DNA from: Anaerolineales bacterium
GTDB lineage: Bacteria; Chloroflexota; Anaerolineae; Anaerolineales; UBA11579
DNA length: 64,000 nucleotides
Assembly (NCBI GenBank): GCA_021463845.1
Contig: JAJTXV010000004.1
Span: forward strand, 62,001-126,000
Reading direction: 5' to 3'
Position numbers and translations under genes: made by a program. Of the stretch, positions 23,160 to 32,262 are shown in pieces (within the stretch, counting starts at the first letter, position 1; the number at the start of each line of letters is the position of its first letter). The notes beneath the pieces are model-generated. The model saw only the letters and a program-made list of their open reading frames with translations, searched no databases and was not told the DNA's origin.

Positions 23160-25307
23160 CTAGTTATCCGCGGCAACCAGATACATCAGAAAATCGCGCG
23201 TGGGGGTTTGGCTGGTGAAAGTGGTCAGCACGCCCTGCGGGAACAGTTGCTGCAGCGTGCTGGCAGCAAGTGTATCCTCCGGCTTGAGCAGGTACAGGCG
23301 CGGGGCCGGCACGCTGGCCGTGTTGGCCAGCTGCTCGGGCCACACGGCGTAATCGTGACCGGGCTTGCCCGCCTCCATCGCCACCAGGCGGGTGTCCACC
23401 CAGTGCGGGTAAGCCACCACCCAGGCGCTCTCCAACGAGCCGAAGCTGTTGGCGTAATCAGCGATCGCCTGACCCATCTCGCGGCTGTTCCACGAATTGG
23501 CCGTGTAGTTGCGCGTGTACTCGCCAAAGAACAAGCCATAGTTCAGCAGCGCCACCAGACCCAAAACGCCAACGCCGAGCAATTGCGCCAGGCGCAGACC
23601 CAGCCCGCCGTTGAAACGGGCGCGGATGCTGTGCAATACCGCGTCCAGCGCCAGCGCGCACAGCAAGAACGCCGGGATCCACGCCGCGCTGGCGCGGTTC
23701 ATGGCCGGGTTCTCCTCCGGAAAAGCTAGCGAAAGCGTAGAGGGCAGCATCAGTAGCGGGATGCTGAGCAGCAGGAACAGATCCTGCCATTGGCGGTGGC
23801 GCGCATAGCGCATCACCGCCAGGCACACGCCTAGCAGCAACAGCGCGCCGCTCAGCGGGTCAAAGGCCGGGGCGCGCACCGCGCCTGTCACCCACAAGGT
23901 GCCGCCGGAATAATTGAACAGCCCCAGCCCATTGAGCACATTGCTCACAAAGATAGCGCCGGCTGGGCCGGGGTAGGCGCGTTCGGCTTCGCCCAGGCGG
24001 GTCAGCACGCGCTGGTTCACCAGGGCCGGGTTGTCGATCGCAAAGCGCAGCAGAGGTGTCACCGCCACGATGGCCACTACGGCCAGCAGCACCGCGCCCA
24101 GCAGCGCCTGGCTGCGCGCCTGCGGACTGCTGCGATGCAGCAGGAAGATGGCGACCGCCGCGGCCGCCACCAGGGGCACGATGCGAAAGGCGGTGTAGCC
24201 GTTCAAGCCGATCCCCATGAACAGGCCAGCCAGCAAGAAGTCGTTCAGGCTGCTGCGGCGCAAGCCGCGCAGCAAATAGTACAGGGTCGGCGCGGCCAGC
24301 GCCGCGTACAGGCCAAAGTTCAGGCCCAGGCGTGAGAGCACATTTGGCCAATAGGCCAGGCCGGTGAGCAGCAGGGCGAACAAACCGACCCAGCGGCCGC
24401 CCAACTCCTTGCCCAATAGATACATGAAGGCCAGCGATGCGAAGGCCACCAGCGCGCTGGCCAGCTTCAGGGTCAGGAAGCTTGCGCCGGTGCCGAACAG
24501 GCTCCCGACCCAGACCGCCAGGTAAAACGGCAGCGGCTCGCGGCCCGTATTGCGCTCAAAGAAAATGGAGGTCTTGCCATTCTGAATATCAAGCACATCC
24601 ATCAGCATTTCAGCATGGTCGCTCACCATCTCCGGCGGTGTGACAGTGAGCTGATGAAAGCGGAAAAATGCGATCAGGCCGAAGGCCAGCAGCACCAGCA
24701 CGCTCCAGCGCGAGACGCGCAGCGTGAACTCCGGCTGGCGCACAAACCCGGCCAACCGGGCGCGCAGGCTGGGCTGCCTGGCCGCCTTGGCGGCCGGCTG
24801 CCAGAATGCGTACAGCAGACTGCCAACCGCCCCCAGCCAGCAAGCTACATTGAGCAAATTGAACTGGTTGTTGCCGCTCAACAGGAAAGCTAGCAAAAAC
24901 AGCGCGCCGGCCGCCAGCAGCGGCGTGCGCCGGAAGACGGCCACGCCTTTGTGCGCCTCGGCCGGCGCCGGCTGAGGCAGGCTCCACTCGCCTTCCACAT
25001 AGGCCCAGGCCGCCAGACCCACAGCCAGCAGCAGCACGCTTGCCGCCAGAGCCCAGGCGCCACCTGGCGGGGCGAGCAGGATCTGCCCAGCGAAGAACAG
25101 CACGAACGCTCCTACACTCCGCCAGGGCAGCTGGGCCAGCGTAAAGACTGGCGCAGTTGCCTTGGCCCGCCCGCGGCTGGATGCAGACGGCTTGGCCGCC
25201 GGTTTGCGCACGCGGCTGCGGCCGCTGCGCGGCAGCGGCGGCACGGCAGGCGCCTTTTGCCCGCTGAGCAGCGCCTTCAAATAATCGAGAACACTGGGCT
25301 CTTGCAT
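23160..25307 (-). CDS. Glycosyltransferase family 39-like membrane protein
   Basis: RFHQLTVTPPEMVSDHAEMLMDVLDIQNGKTSIFFERNTGREPLPFYLAVWVG; polytopic. Confidence 0.8.
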   Translation of the reverse strand: MQEPSVLDYLKALLSGQKAPAVPPLPRSGRSRVRKPAAKPSASSRGRAKATAPVFTLAQLPWRSVGAFVLFFAGQILLAPPGGAWALAASVLLLAVGLAAWAYVEGEWSLPQPAPAEAHKGVAVFRRTPLLAAGALFLLAFLLSGNNQFNLLNVACWLGAVGSLLYAFWQPAAKAARQPSLRARLAGFVRQPEFTLRVSRWSVLVLLAFGLIAFFRFHQLTVTPPEMVSDHAEMLMDVLDIQNGKTSIFFERNTGREPLPFYLAVWVGSLFGTGASFLTLKLASALVAFASLAFMYLLGKELGGRWVGLFALLLTGLAYWPNVLSRLGLNFGLYAALAAPTLYYLLRGLRRSSLNDFLLAGLFMGIGLNGYTAFRIVPLVAAAAVAIFLLHRSSPQARSQALLGAVLLAVVAIVAVTPLLRFAIDNPALVNQRVLTRLGEAERAYPGPAGAIFVSNVLNGLGLFNYSGGTLWVTGAVRAPAFDPLSGALLLLGVCLAVMRYARHRQWQDLFLLLSIPLLMLPSTLSLAFPEENPAMNRASAAWIPAFLLCALALDAVLHSIRARFNGGLGLRLAQLLGVGVLGLVALLNYGLFFGEYTRNYTANSWNSREMGQAIADYANSFGSLESAWVVAYPHWVDTRLVAMEAGKPGHDYAVWPEQLANTASVPAPRLYLLKPEDTLAASTLQQLFPQGVLTTFTSQTPTRDFLMYLVAADN

Positions 25308-25366
25308 ATCGATGGCTGGTTTAAGGCCAGGTTGATTTTATCGTAGGGTGCGGAGGCACGCTGAGG

Positions 25367-26188
25367 CTAGCGGCGCCGGGCTACATACCAGGTATACGTA
25401 CCCTCAGGATCAGCGCCATGGTTGGCATGCGCCGCAAACAAGCGCTCGGTCAGGCCGAGATTCCAGCGGGCTGGCGCCAGCACCCAACGCCCAAACAGCT
25501 TGCGGGCCACATAGCTCGGCAGGCCAAAGTAGTGCCCCCACTCCAGAGCGTGCAGCGCGGCGGGCGGGAAATAGTGCCACCAGGTTTCTATATCGAAGCC
25601 CGCCTCATCCAGCCGGGCGGCCCACTCCTCGGGCGAGAGCATGTTGACGTGCCGCGAGATGCGCGTGAACAAGCGCACATACCCATTCGCCAATCCCCTC
25701 AACCCCAGCTTGCGCAGCCCGCTGGCGATGGCCAGGTTGTGCGGCCAGCGATGGTTGGGCACGCAGAACAGGAACAAGCCGCCCTTGCGCACCAGGCGGC
25801 CGGTCTCGTTCAGCACCTCTTGCAAATTAGGAATGTGTTCCAAAACGGAGTTACTGAGCGCGCTGGCAAAGTGACCGGCAGGCAGCGGGGCACGGTGCCC
25901 CAGCGCCTGCACCAGGCCGCCATACGCGCCCCAACCCTTAGCTTCCTGCAGGGATACGAAGGCCGGGTCCAGCCCGACATCCAGCTTGTGCGTAAACACC
26001 TGGCTGGCAAAGTGGCCATCCCCGCAGCCAAGGTCGTACACCGGCGCGGTCAGCTCAAAGTCTTTGTAGAAATCGGCCTCGACGGCCCGCAACAGAGCAC
26101 GGAAATAAGGCAGCGCCTGTAGCTGCACCCACCAGTGCTTGTTCTCACCATCACGCGGTGAAGGGGCTGTTTGCGGCGGCAGGCTCAC
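25367..26188 (-). CDS. Class I SAM-dependent methyltransferase
   Basis: VYDLGCGDGHFASQVF..VGLDPAF..SNSVLEHIPNLQEVLNETGRLVRKGG. Confidence 0.85.
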   Translation of the reverse strand: MSLPPQTAPSPRDGENKHWWVQLQALPYFRALLRAVEADFYKDFELTAPVYDLGCGDGHFASQVFTHKLDVGLDPAFVSLQEAKGWGAYGGLVQALGHRAPLPAGHFASALSNSVLEHIPNLQEVLNETGRLVRKGGLFLFCVPNHRWPHNLAIASGLRKLGLRGLANGYVRLFTRISRHVNMLSPEEWAARLDEAGFDIETWWHYFPPAALHALEWGHYFGLPSYVARKLFGRWVLAPARWNLGLTERLFAAHANHGADPEGTYTWYVARRR

Positions 26189-27351
26189 TTGCTGACCTCA
26201 CGCGCGATCTCTTCGAACAGCGCTTCGTGACGCGCTGCGCAGGTCTGCGGGCTGAACTCGGCCCGCAATGCGGCTGCATCGCCGCGATACTTCTCAGGAT
26301 GCGAGAGCACTTCGATCATATTGGCGGCCAGCGCGTCGGCGTCGCCGATCGGCGAGACGAGGCCCATGCCGCTCATGCGCACTGGCTGGCGCACGCCCGG
26401 CAGCGCCGAAGCCACCACAGGTTTGCCGTTCATCATGGCCTCGATCTGTACAAAGCCAAACGTCTCAGTGGAGTTGGTGCTCGGCACCACGAGCAGATCC
26501 AGGCCTTGATAGAACGAGGGCATGTCTTGCATCGGCAGCGTGCCTAGAAATTTCCACTGGCCTTTGCGTTCATACTCCGCGATCAGCGGAAACAGGCGCT
26601 GGGCGTACTCTTCCTCGCCCAACACTTCCTTATATTGGCCCGCAAACCATACCAGTGCATTGGGGAACTTCTCCAGCACGTCCGGCAGGGCCTGCAGCAG
26701 CACTTCCACACCCTTTTCGGCGGCAAAGCGGGTGGCCATAGCGATCACCGGCCGCTTGCCCGCTGGATTGTGCTCGGCCGCAAACGCGGCGGCCGCCCGC
26801 GGCTCGCTTTGCGGCAGCTCCACCGCTGGCGAGATGACGCGCACCTTGGACGCAAAGCGGCGCAGGTACGGCGAATGGCTGGCAAAATCCTCTGTATATG
26901 AAGAGATGCGATGGGTAAAGCGGGCCGCAAGGTCGTTCATGAAGTTGATGACAAAGTTGACGAAGCGGTTGAACAGCCCGGCCGACAGGATCAGGTCTGA
27001 GTGATAGATGATCACGGTTGGCTTCTTAAACAGCCAGCCGCGGATCGCCAAACCGGCCGCATCGAACTGCGGCAGGTGCAGCAACAAAGCATCATGCTTG
27101 CGGGTTTCCTCCCAGGCCAGGCGGCCCAGGCTGGGCATGATGACCCCTTTGCTGATACGCAGGGCCACCGGCACGCGGCGGATGCGCACGCCGTCCTGCA
27201 CTTCTTCCAGCGGCAAGTCCTTCTCGAACTGGGAGGTCAGCACAGTCACTTCGTGCCCGCGCTGCACCAGCGCCTTGGCTAAGCGCTCGGCGTAAATGGT
27301 CAGCCCGCTGGTATGCGGGCGGTAATAGGTCAGGACCGTGAGGATGCGCAC
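26185..27351 (-). CDS. Glycosyltransferase family 4
   Basis: MRILTVLTYYRPHTSGLTIYAERLAKAL..RFAAEKGVEVLLQALPDVLEKFP..VVPSTNSTETFGFVQIEAMMNGKPVVASALPGVRQPV. Confidence 0.93.
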   Translation of the reverse strand: MRILTVLTYYRPHTSGLTIYAERLAKALVQRGHEVTVLTSQFEKDLPLEEVQDGVRIRRVPVALRISKGVIMPSLGRLAWEETRKHDALLLHLPQFDAAGLAIRGWLFKKPTVIIYHSDLILSAGLFNRFVNFVINFMNDLAARFTHRISSYTEDFASHSPYLRRFASKVRVISPAVELPQSEPRAAAAFAAEHNPAGKRPVIAMATRFAAEKGVEVLLQALPDVLEKFPNALVWFAGQYKEVLGEEEYAQRLFPLIAEYERKGQWKFLGTLPMQDMPSFYQGLDLLVVPSTNSTETFGFVQIEAMMNGKPVVASALPGVRQPVRMSGMGLVSPIGDADALAANMIEVLSHPEKYRGDAAALRAEFSPQTCAARHEALFEEIAREVSK

Positions 27352-27389
27352 GGGGGTCAGTTTATCTCAGAACAGGCTAAGAACAATAA

Positions 27390-27455
27390 CCACAAAGACA
27401 CAAAGAACACAAAGTTCTTCATTGGAAATTCTTTGTGCTCTTTGTGTCTTTGTGG
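27390..27455. repeat. Near-perfect 25-bp inverted repeat of ACAAAG/CTTTGTG units
   Basis: CCACAAAGACACAAAGAACACAAAG ... CTTTGTGCTCTTTGTGTCTTTGTGG; one mismatch in 25 bp. Confidence 0.9.
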
Positions 27456-27471
27456 TGAAAAGAATAAATAT

Positions 27472-28503
27472 CTAGTCAAACAGCTCGCGGTGGGCCTGTA
27501 CCCAGGCCACCAGCTCGGCCGTGCCTTGCTCCACGCCGATCTTGGGCTTCCAGCCCAGCGCGTTCTGCGCCTTGCGGATGTCGCTGATGTACACCTTCTG
27601 GTCGCCCGGACGTATCGGCCCATAACTCACCGGGATCTTGCGGCCTAGTAGCTTCTCCAGCATGGGGCCGCACTCTTTCCATATAGACAACGTAAAGTCC
27701 GGCCCGCCGCCAATGTTGTAGGCCTCGCCGGCCACCTTCTTTTGCCGGGCCACGGCCGCATCGTAAGCCGCGATCAGGTCGTGGACATGCAGCATGTCAC
27801 GCACTTGCTTGCCGTCGCCATAGATGCTGATCGGCTTGCCCAGCACCGCGGCGATCACGAACCAGGCCAGCCAGCCCTGATCCTCGACGCCGAACTGGCG
27901 CGGGCCGTAGATACAACTCTGGCGGAATACCACTGAGGGGATCCCATAAATTCGCGAATAATCACGCACGTACTGCTCGGCCGCGCCCTTGGAGCAGCCA
28001 TACGGCGAGTGAAAGTCAAGCTGCTGCGTCTCCGGCAGGCCGTGCGGCAGCTTGGCATATCGGTATCGCGTTTTCTGCGCCACCAGGCGGTGCTCCAGCA
28101 TCTCGCCATACACCTTGTTGGTGGAGGAATAAATAATGAAGGGCTTATGCCCGGCCAGGCGAGCAGCTTCCAGCAAGTTGAAAGTGCCCAGCGCATTGAT
28201 CTCAAAATCGGTGCGCGGGTCCGTCACCGAGGAGGTAACCGCCACTTGCCCGGCCAGATGGGCGATCACATCGGCGCGCTCCACCGGCTCGTGCAGCGCG
28301 CCGGCGGTGCGCACATCGCCCACCAGCAGCTCGAAAGATTCGGCGCCGTGGGTATCCCGCAGCCAGGCCAGATTGCGCTGCGCCCCTTTGCGGGAAAGAT
28401 TATCAAAAATAATGACGCGCTCACCGCGGCCCAGCAGTACGTTGGCGTAATTGGAGCCAATGAAGCCTGCCCCGCCAGTGATCAAGTAGGTTTTCTTTGC
28501 CAT
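27472..28503 (-). CDS. NAD-dependent nucleotide-sugar epimerase, CDP-paratose 2-epimerase-like
   Basis: ITGGAGFIGSNYANVLLGRGERVIIFDNLSRKGAQRNLAWL, YSSTNKVYG, DFHSPYGCSKGAAEQYVRDYSRIYG, CIYGPRQFGVEDQGW. Confidence 0.85.
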   Translation of the reverse strand: MAKKTYLITGGAGFIGSNYANVLLGRGERVIIFDNLSRKGAQRNLAWLRDTHGAESFELLVGDVRTAGALHEPVERADVIAHLAGQVAVTSSVTDPRTDFEINALGTFNLLEAARLAGHKPFIIYSSTNKVYGEMLEHRLVAQKTRYRYAKLPHGLPETQQLDFHSPYGCSKGAAEQYVRDYSRIYGIPSVVFRQSCIYGPRQFGVEDQGWLAWFVIAAVLGKPISIYGDGKQVRDMLHVHDLIAAYDAAVARQKKVAGEAYNIGGGPDFTLSIWKECGPMLEKLLGRKIPVSYGPIRPGDQKVYISDIRKAQNALGWKPKIGVEQGTAELVAWVQAHRELFD

Positions 28504-28506
28504 AGG

Positions 28507-29511
28507 TCAGGCCTGCCGGTTCAGCAATTTTCGGTAGATGCCACCCAACGATTCGCCCTGTTGCCAGAAGCCAATGATGCCAATGATGCCAGTGACCACA
28601 AAATAGGTCACATGCCCCACCACCGCGAAGGCCAGCGCCACCGCCGGGTCAGCATTGAACAGGCTCAACGCCCCCACCAGCACGCCTTCAAACACGCCGA
28701 TGTACCCGGGCGAGGAAGGCAGCGCCACCCCCAGCGAAGACACCGCCACGGTAAAGAAGCCCCACAGCCACTCCGCCATCGGGAAGAAAGCCCGCATCAG
28801 CACAAAATACCAGCCCACATTGGTAAGCCAGGTCAGTACCATCCAGAACAGCACCCGCAGAAAGCGCTTGCCATCCCTTAGCGCAGAAAGTCCTTGCGTG
28901 AATGCGCCGGCCTTGTCCACCAGCCACTCGCGCAGCGTGGGCCAGCGCCCGGTCAGCCGCTCGATCAGCGCCGGCACCTGCTTGGGATTGCTGGCCATCC
29001 AGAACAGCAGCGCGAAGCCAATCACTACCAGCCCCAGCGATATATACGCGGCCGTGCGCGCCCAATCGGCGCCCACCACCAGCGGCAGCGTGAACAGCAG
29101 CATGGCCGCCGCCAGCCCCAGGTCGAACACACGCTCAACCACCACAGTGGAAAGCGCCTCCCAGAACCCCATCCTGGCCCGGTCGCTGATCAGCACCGCC
29201 CGCCCCAGCTCCCCCAGCCGGAAGGGCAGCACATTGTTGAGCAAATAGGCCTGGTTGAGCACCAGGAAACAATCCTTGAATGAGGCGCGCTCTTGCAGGA
29301 TGGTGCGCCACGCGAAGGTGCGCGTGGTCAATGTGCCCAGAAAGATAAGCAACACCAGCGGGAACCAAGTGAAGTCCGCAATCCGCAGAGCTGGCCCGAG
29401 CTGGTCCATGTCAATGAAGTAGAACAAGCCAGCCACCGCCGCGGCGGTTACCAGCAGGCCGGGCAGCAAGCGCAGCAAGGTGTTGGAGCCGGCCGGCTTA
29501 GTTTTTGTCAT
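28507..29511 (-). CDS. Lysylphosphatidylglycerol synthase TM-region / AglD-like (UPF0104) membrane protein
   Basis: [74 protein letters not shown]. Confidence 0.87.
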   Translation of the reverse strand: MTKTKPAGSNTLLRLLPGLLVTAAAVAGLFYFIDMDQLGPALRIADFTWFPLVLLIFLGTLTTRTFAWRTILQERASFKDCFLVLNQAYLLNNVLPFRLGELGRAVLISDRARMGFWEALSTVVVERVFDLGLAAAMLLFTLPLVVGADWARTAAYISLGLVVIGFALLFWMASNPKQVPALIERLTGRWPTLREWLVDKAGAFTQGLSALRDGKRFLRVLFWMVLTWLTNVGWYFVLMRAFFPMAEWLWGFFTVAVSSLGVALPSSPGYIGVFEGVLVGALSLFNADPAVALAFAVVGHVTYFVVTGIIGIIGFWQQGESLGGIYRKLLNRQA

Positions 29512-31300
29512 CGCTCAGGCGCAGCACAGCCAGGAAGGCTTCCTGCGGGATCTCCACGCTGCCCACCATCTTCATGCGCTTCTTACCCTTCTTTTGCTTT
29601 TCCAGCAGTTTGCGCTTGCGGGTGATGTCACCGCCGTAGCACTTGGCCAGCACGTCCTTGCGCATCGCCTGCACATTCGCACGCGAGATCACCCGCCCCT
29701 GCGATACGGCCTGGATCGGCACCACGAACATCTGGCGCGGGATCAGATCCTTCAGTTTGGTGATGACGGCCTGGCCCTTGTGAAAGGCCGATTCCTTGTG
29801 CACGATGGTGGTGAAGGCATCCACCGGCTCATAGTTCACATGGATCTCCAGCTTGACCAGCTTGTCGGCGCGGTATTCCTTGAATTGGTAGTCCAGCGAG
29901 GCGTAGCCGCGCGTGACCGACTTGAGCTGATCGAAGAAGTCAATGATGATCTCGGCCAGCGGGATCTCAAAGTTGAGCTGCACCCGGTCCTTGCCCTGAT
30001 GGTCCTGCCCGGTGAAGATGCCGCGGCGGCGTTTGACCATCTCCATCACCGGGCCATAGTAGCTGGTGGGCGTGAAGATCTGAATATCCATCCACGGCTC
30101 GCGCACTTCCACGATCTCGCCCTCATTGGGCAGCTCGGCCGGCGAGTCGATGCGCAAGGTTTCGCCAGACTGCAGCACCACCTCATACGCCACGGAGGGC
30201 GCGGTAACGATGATGTCCAGGTCGTACTCGCGCTCCAGGCGCTCCTGCACGATCTCCATATGGAACATGCCCAGGAAACCACAGCGGAAGCCGAAGTTCA
30301 GCGCCTGCGACGTCTCAGGTTCATATACCAATGAAGCATCGTTGAGTTGCAGCTTCTCCAGCGCTTCCTTGAGTTCCTGGTAGTCGTCACCCTCTACCGG
30401 GTAGATGCCGGCAAACACCATGGATTTGACCTGGCGGTAGCCGGGCAGCGGCTCGCTGGCCGGGTTGGCCTTATAAGTGAGCGTGTCGCCCACCCGGCAC
30501 TCCGAGACTGATTTGAAGCCGGTGGCGACATAGCCCACCTCGCCGGTGTTCAGGCTGGCCCCGGCGGTCAGCCGCGGGGTGAAGCTGCCCACTTCGATCG
30601 GCTTGAACTCCGCATTGGTGGCCATCAGCCGCAGGGTTTCGTCACCCTTTACGCTGCCATCCATCACGCGCACATACGCCACCACCCCCTTGTAGGTGTC
30701 ATAGTGTGAATCAAAGATCAGGGCGCGCAACGGCGCATCCGGGTCGCCTTTGGGCGGCGGCACGCGCGCCACAACCGCCTCCAGCACCGCTTCCACATTC
30801 AAGCCAGACTTGGCCGAAATTTGCAGCACTTCCTCGGCGGGCACGCCCAGCAGCTCAACGATCTCCGCCGTCACGCGCTCCGGGTCGGCTGCGGGCATGT
30901 CGATCTTATTAATGACCGGAATGATCTCCAGGTCCGAGCCCAGCGCCAAGTACAGATTGGCCAAGGTCTGCGCCTGCACGCCCTGGCTGGCATCCACAAT
31001 CAGCACCGCTCCTTCGCACGCTTCCAAGGCCCGGCTCACTTCGTAGCCAAAGTCCACATGGCCCGGCGTATCGATCAGATGCAGCTCGTACTCCTGGCCG
31101 TCCTTGGCCTTGTACTGCATGCGCACCGCCGAAGCCTTGATGGTGACGCCCTTCTCGCGCTCCAGGTCCATGCTGTCCAGCACCTGGGCCTGCATGTCAC
31201 GCGCCGACACGGTGCCGGTCAGCTGCAGCAGCCGGTCTGCCAGGGTGGATTTGCCATGATCAATATGGGCAATGATGCAAAAATTACGGATATGTTGCAT
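29498..31300 (-). CDS. lepA: Elongation factor 4
   Basis: [40 protein letters not shown]; full-length LepA architecture; ATG at 31300 preferred. Confidence 0.97.
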   Translation of the reverse strand: MQHIRNFCIIAHIDHGKSTLADRLLQLTGTVSARDMQAQVLDSMDLEREKGVTIKASAVRMQYKAKDGQEYELHLIDTPGHVDFGYEVSRALEACEGAVLIVDASQGVQAQTLANLYLALGSDLEIIPVINKIDMPAADPERVTAEIVELLGVPAEEVLQISAKSGLNVEAVLEAVVARVPPPKGDPDAPLRALIFDSHYDTYKGVVAYVRVMDGSVKGDETLRLMATNAEFKPIEVGSFTPRLTAGASLNTGEVGYVATGFKSVSECRVGDTLTYKANPASEPLPGYRQVKSMVFAGIYPVEGDDYQELKEALEKLQLNDASLVYEPETSQALNFGFRCGFLGMFHMEIVQERLEREYDLDIIVTAPSVAYEVVLQSGETLRIDSPAELPNEGEIVEVREPWMDIQIFTPTSYYGPVMEMVKRRRGIFTGQDHQGKDRVQLNFEIPLAEIIIDFFDQLKSVTRGYASLDYQFKEYRADKLVKLEIHVNYEPVDAFTTIVHKESAFHKGQAVITKLKDLIPRQMFVVPIQAVSQGRVISRANVQAMRKDVLAKCYGGDITRKRKLLEKQKKGKKRMKMVGSVEIPQEAFLAVLRLSDDKN

Positions 31301-31344
31301 AGAGCGCAAAGTATAACTGAGCGAAGGTTTGGGCGCGACAGGCG

Positions 31345-32049
31345 CTAAAGCAAACGCGCTTGCACCTTATCGCTGGTGATCTCGCGCAGTACATCGGCCG
31401 CCACCCAGCGCGCCGCCCGCGCCCCTATCGCAGAACCACTCTGCTCGGCCGTCCGCGCGATCCGCTTGGCGGACGCCACCGCCTGCTTATTCAGAAACTT
31501 GCTGCGCTTGCCCAGCTGGCGCAGCGCCCAGCTGCTGGCTTTCTTTACAAAATTGCGCTCGTCATCCGCCACCGCTTCGATGGCCGGGAAGAAACCCAGG
31601 AAGGTTTCCTCCGGCTCCCGTTTGCGGTGCACGGCCAGCCAGGCCATCATCGCCAGCCCGGCCCGGCGCACAAACTCGCGCTTGGAGCGCGTCCACTGAT
31701 AGGCCTTGTCGAAGGCGTACGGCGTCGGCTCGAACAGATGGCCGGTCACCGTATCGCAAATATCCCATGAGTGAAACTCGCCCACCCAGGCATCCATCTG
31801 CGCTTTGGTGACCTGTTTCGGGTCATCTATGAAGGCGGCCAGCAAACGGGCCTCGTGGTAGCCGCTGTCCCACAGCTCCAACGCCAGCGCATGGTCTTTG
31901 CAGTGCTGCTTGGCGATGGCGTGCAGCGCCGGGTGCGGCACGCCGAAGGCTTTGTCCGTCGCGATCCCAAACCGCGCCATGCCGGCCAGGTTCTTGGCAG
32001 TGCCGAGAGACTTGAGCTGCTTGATGATTGCGTTGGACTTAGCGCTCAT
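31345..32049 (-). CDS. DNA alkylation repair (AlkD-like HEAT) protein
   Basis: [67 protein letters not shown]. Confidence 0.9.
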   Translation of the reverse strand: MSAKSNAIIKQLKSLGTAKNLAGMARFGIATDKAFGVPHPALHAIAKQHCKDHALALELWDSGYHEARLLAAFIDDPKQVTKAQMDAWVGEFHSWDICDTVTGHLFEPTPYAFDKAYQWTRSKREFVRRAGLAMMAWLAVHRKREPEETFLGFFPAIEAVADDERNFVKKASSWALRQLGKRSKFLNKQAVASAKRIARTAEQSGSAIGARAARWVAADVLREITSDKVQARLL

Positions 32050-32061
32050 AAATTACTTCAC

Positions 32062-32135
32062 TTAACCGCAGATGGACGCAGATACACGCAGATAAGGCAA
32101 AAATCTGTGTTCATCTGTGTTTATCTGTGGATTAA
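32062..32135. repeat. Inverted repeat of 10-nt period ACGCAGAT / ATCTGTGT units
   Basis: TTAACCGCAGATGGACGCAGATACACGCAGAT ... ATCTGTGTTCATCTGTGTTTATCTGTGGATTAA. Confidence 0.9.
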
Positions 32136-32189
32136 CCTCATTTAGGTTGATAAACACCCGCGCTTCGCTCGAAGTGACAAATTCAAAAA

Positions 32190-32260
32190 TTCTTTGTGCT
32201 CTTTGTGCCTTTGCAGTTACTGGTTTTATCTGCGTCCATCCGCGTTTATCTGCGGCAAAG
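32190..32260. repeat. Composite repeat: CTTTGTG half-site followed by ATCTGCG half-site
   Basis: tTCTTTGTGCTCTTTGTGCCTTTGCAG...TTATCTGCGTCCATCCGCGTTTATCTGCGG. Confidence 0.85.
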
Positions 32261-32262
32261 GT

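Noticed and set aside
27390-27455. Simple intrinsic terminator
   Set aside because: The arms are AT-rich with no clear GC core or adjacent U-tract, and a half-site recurs elsewhere, so a dispersed repeat is a better description
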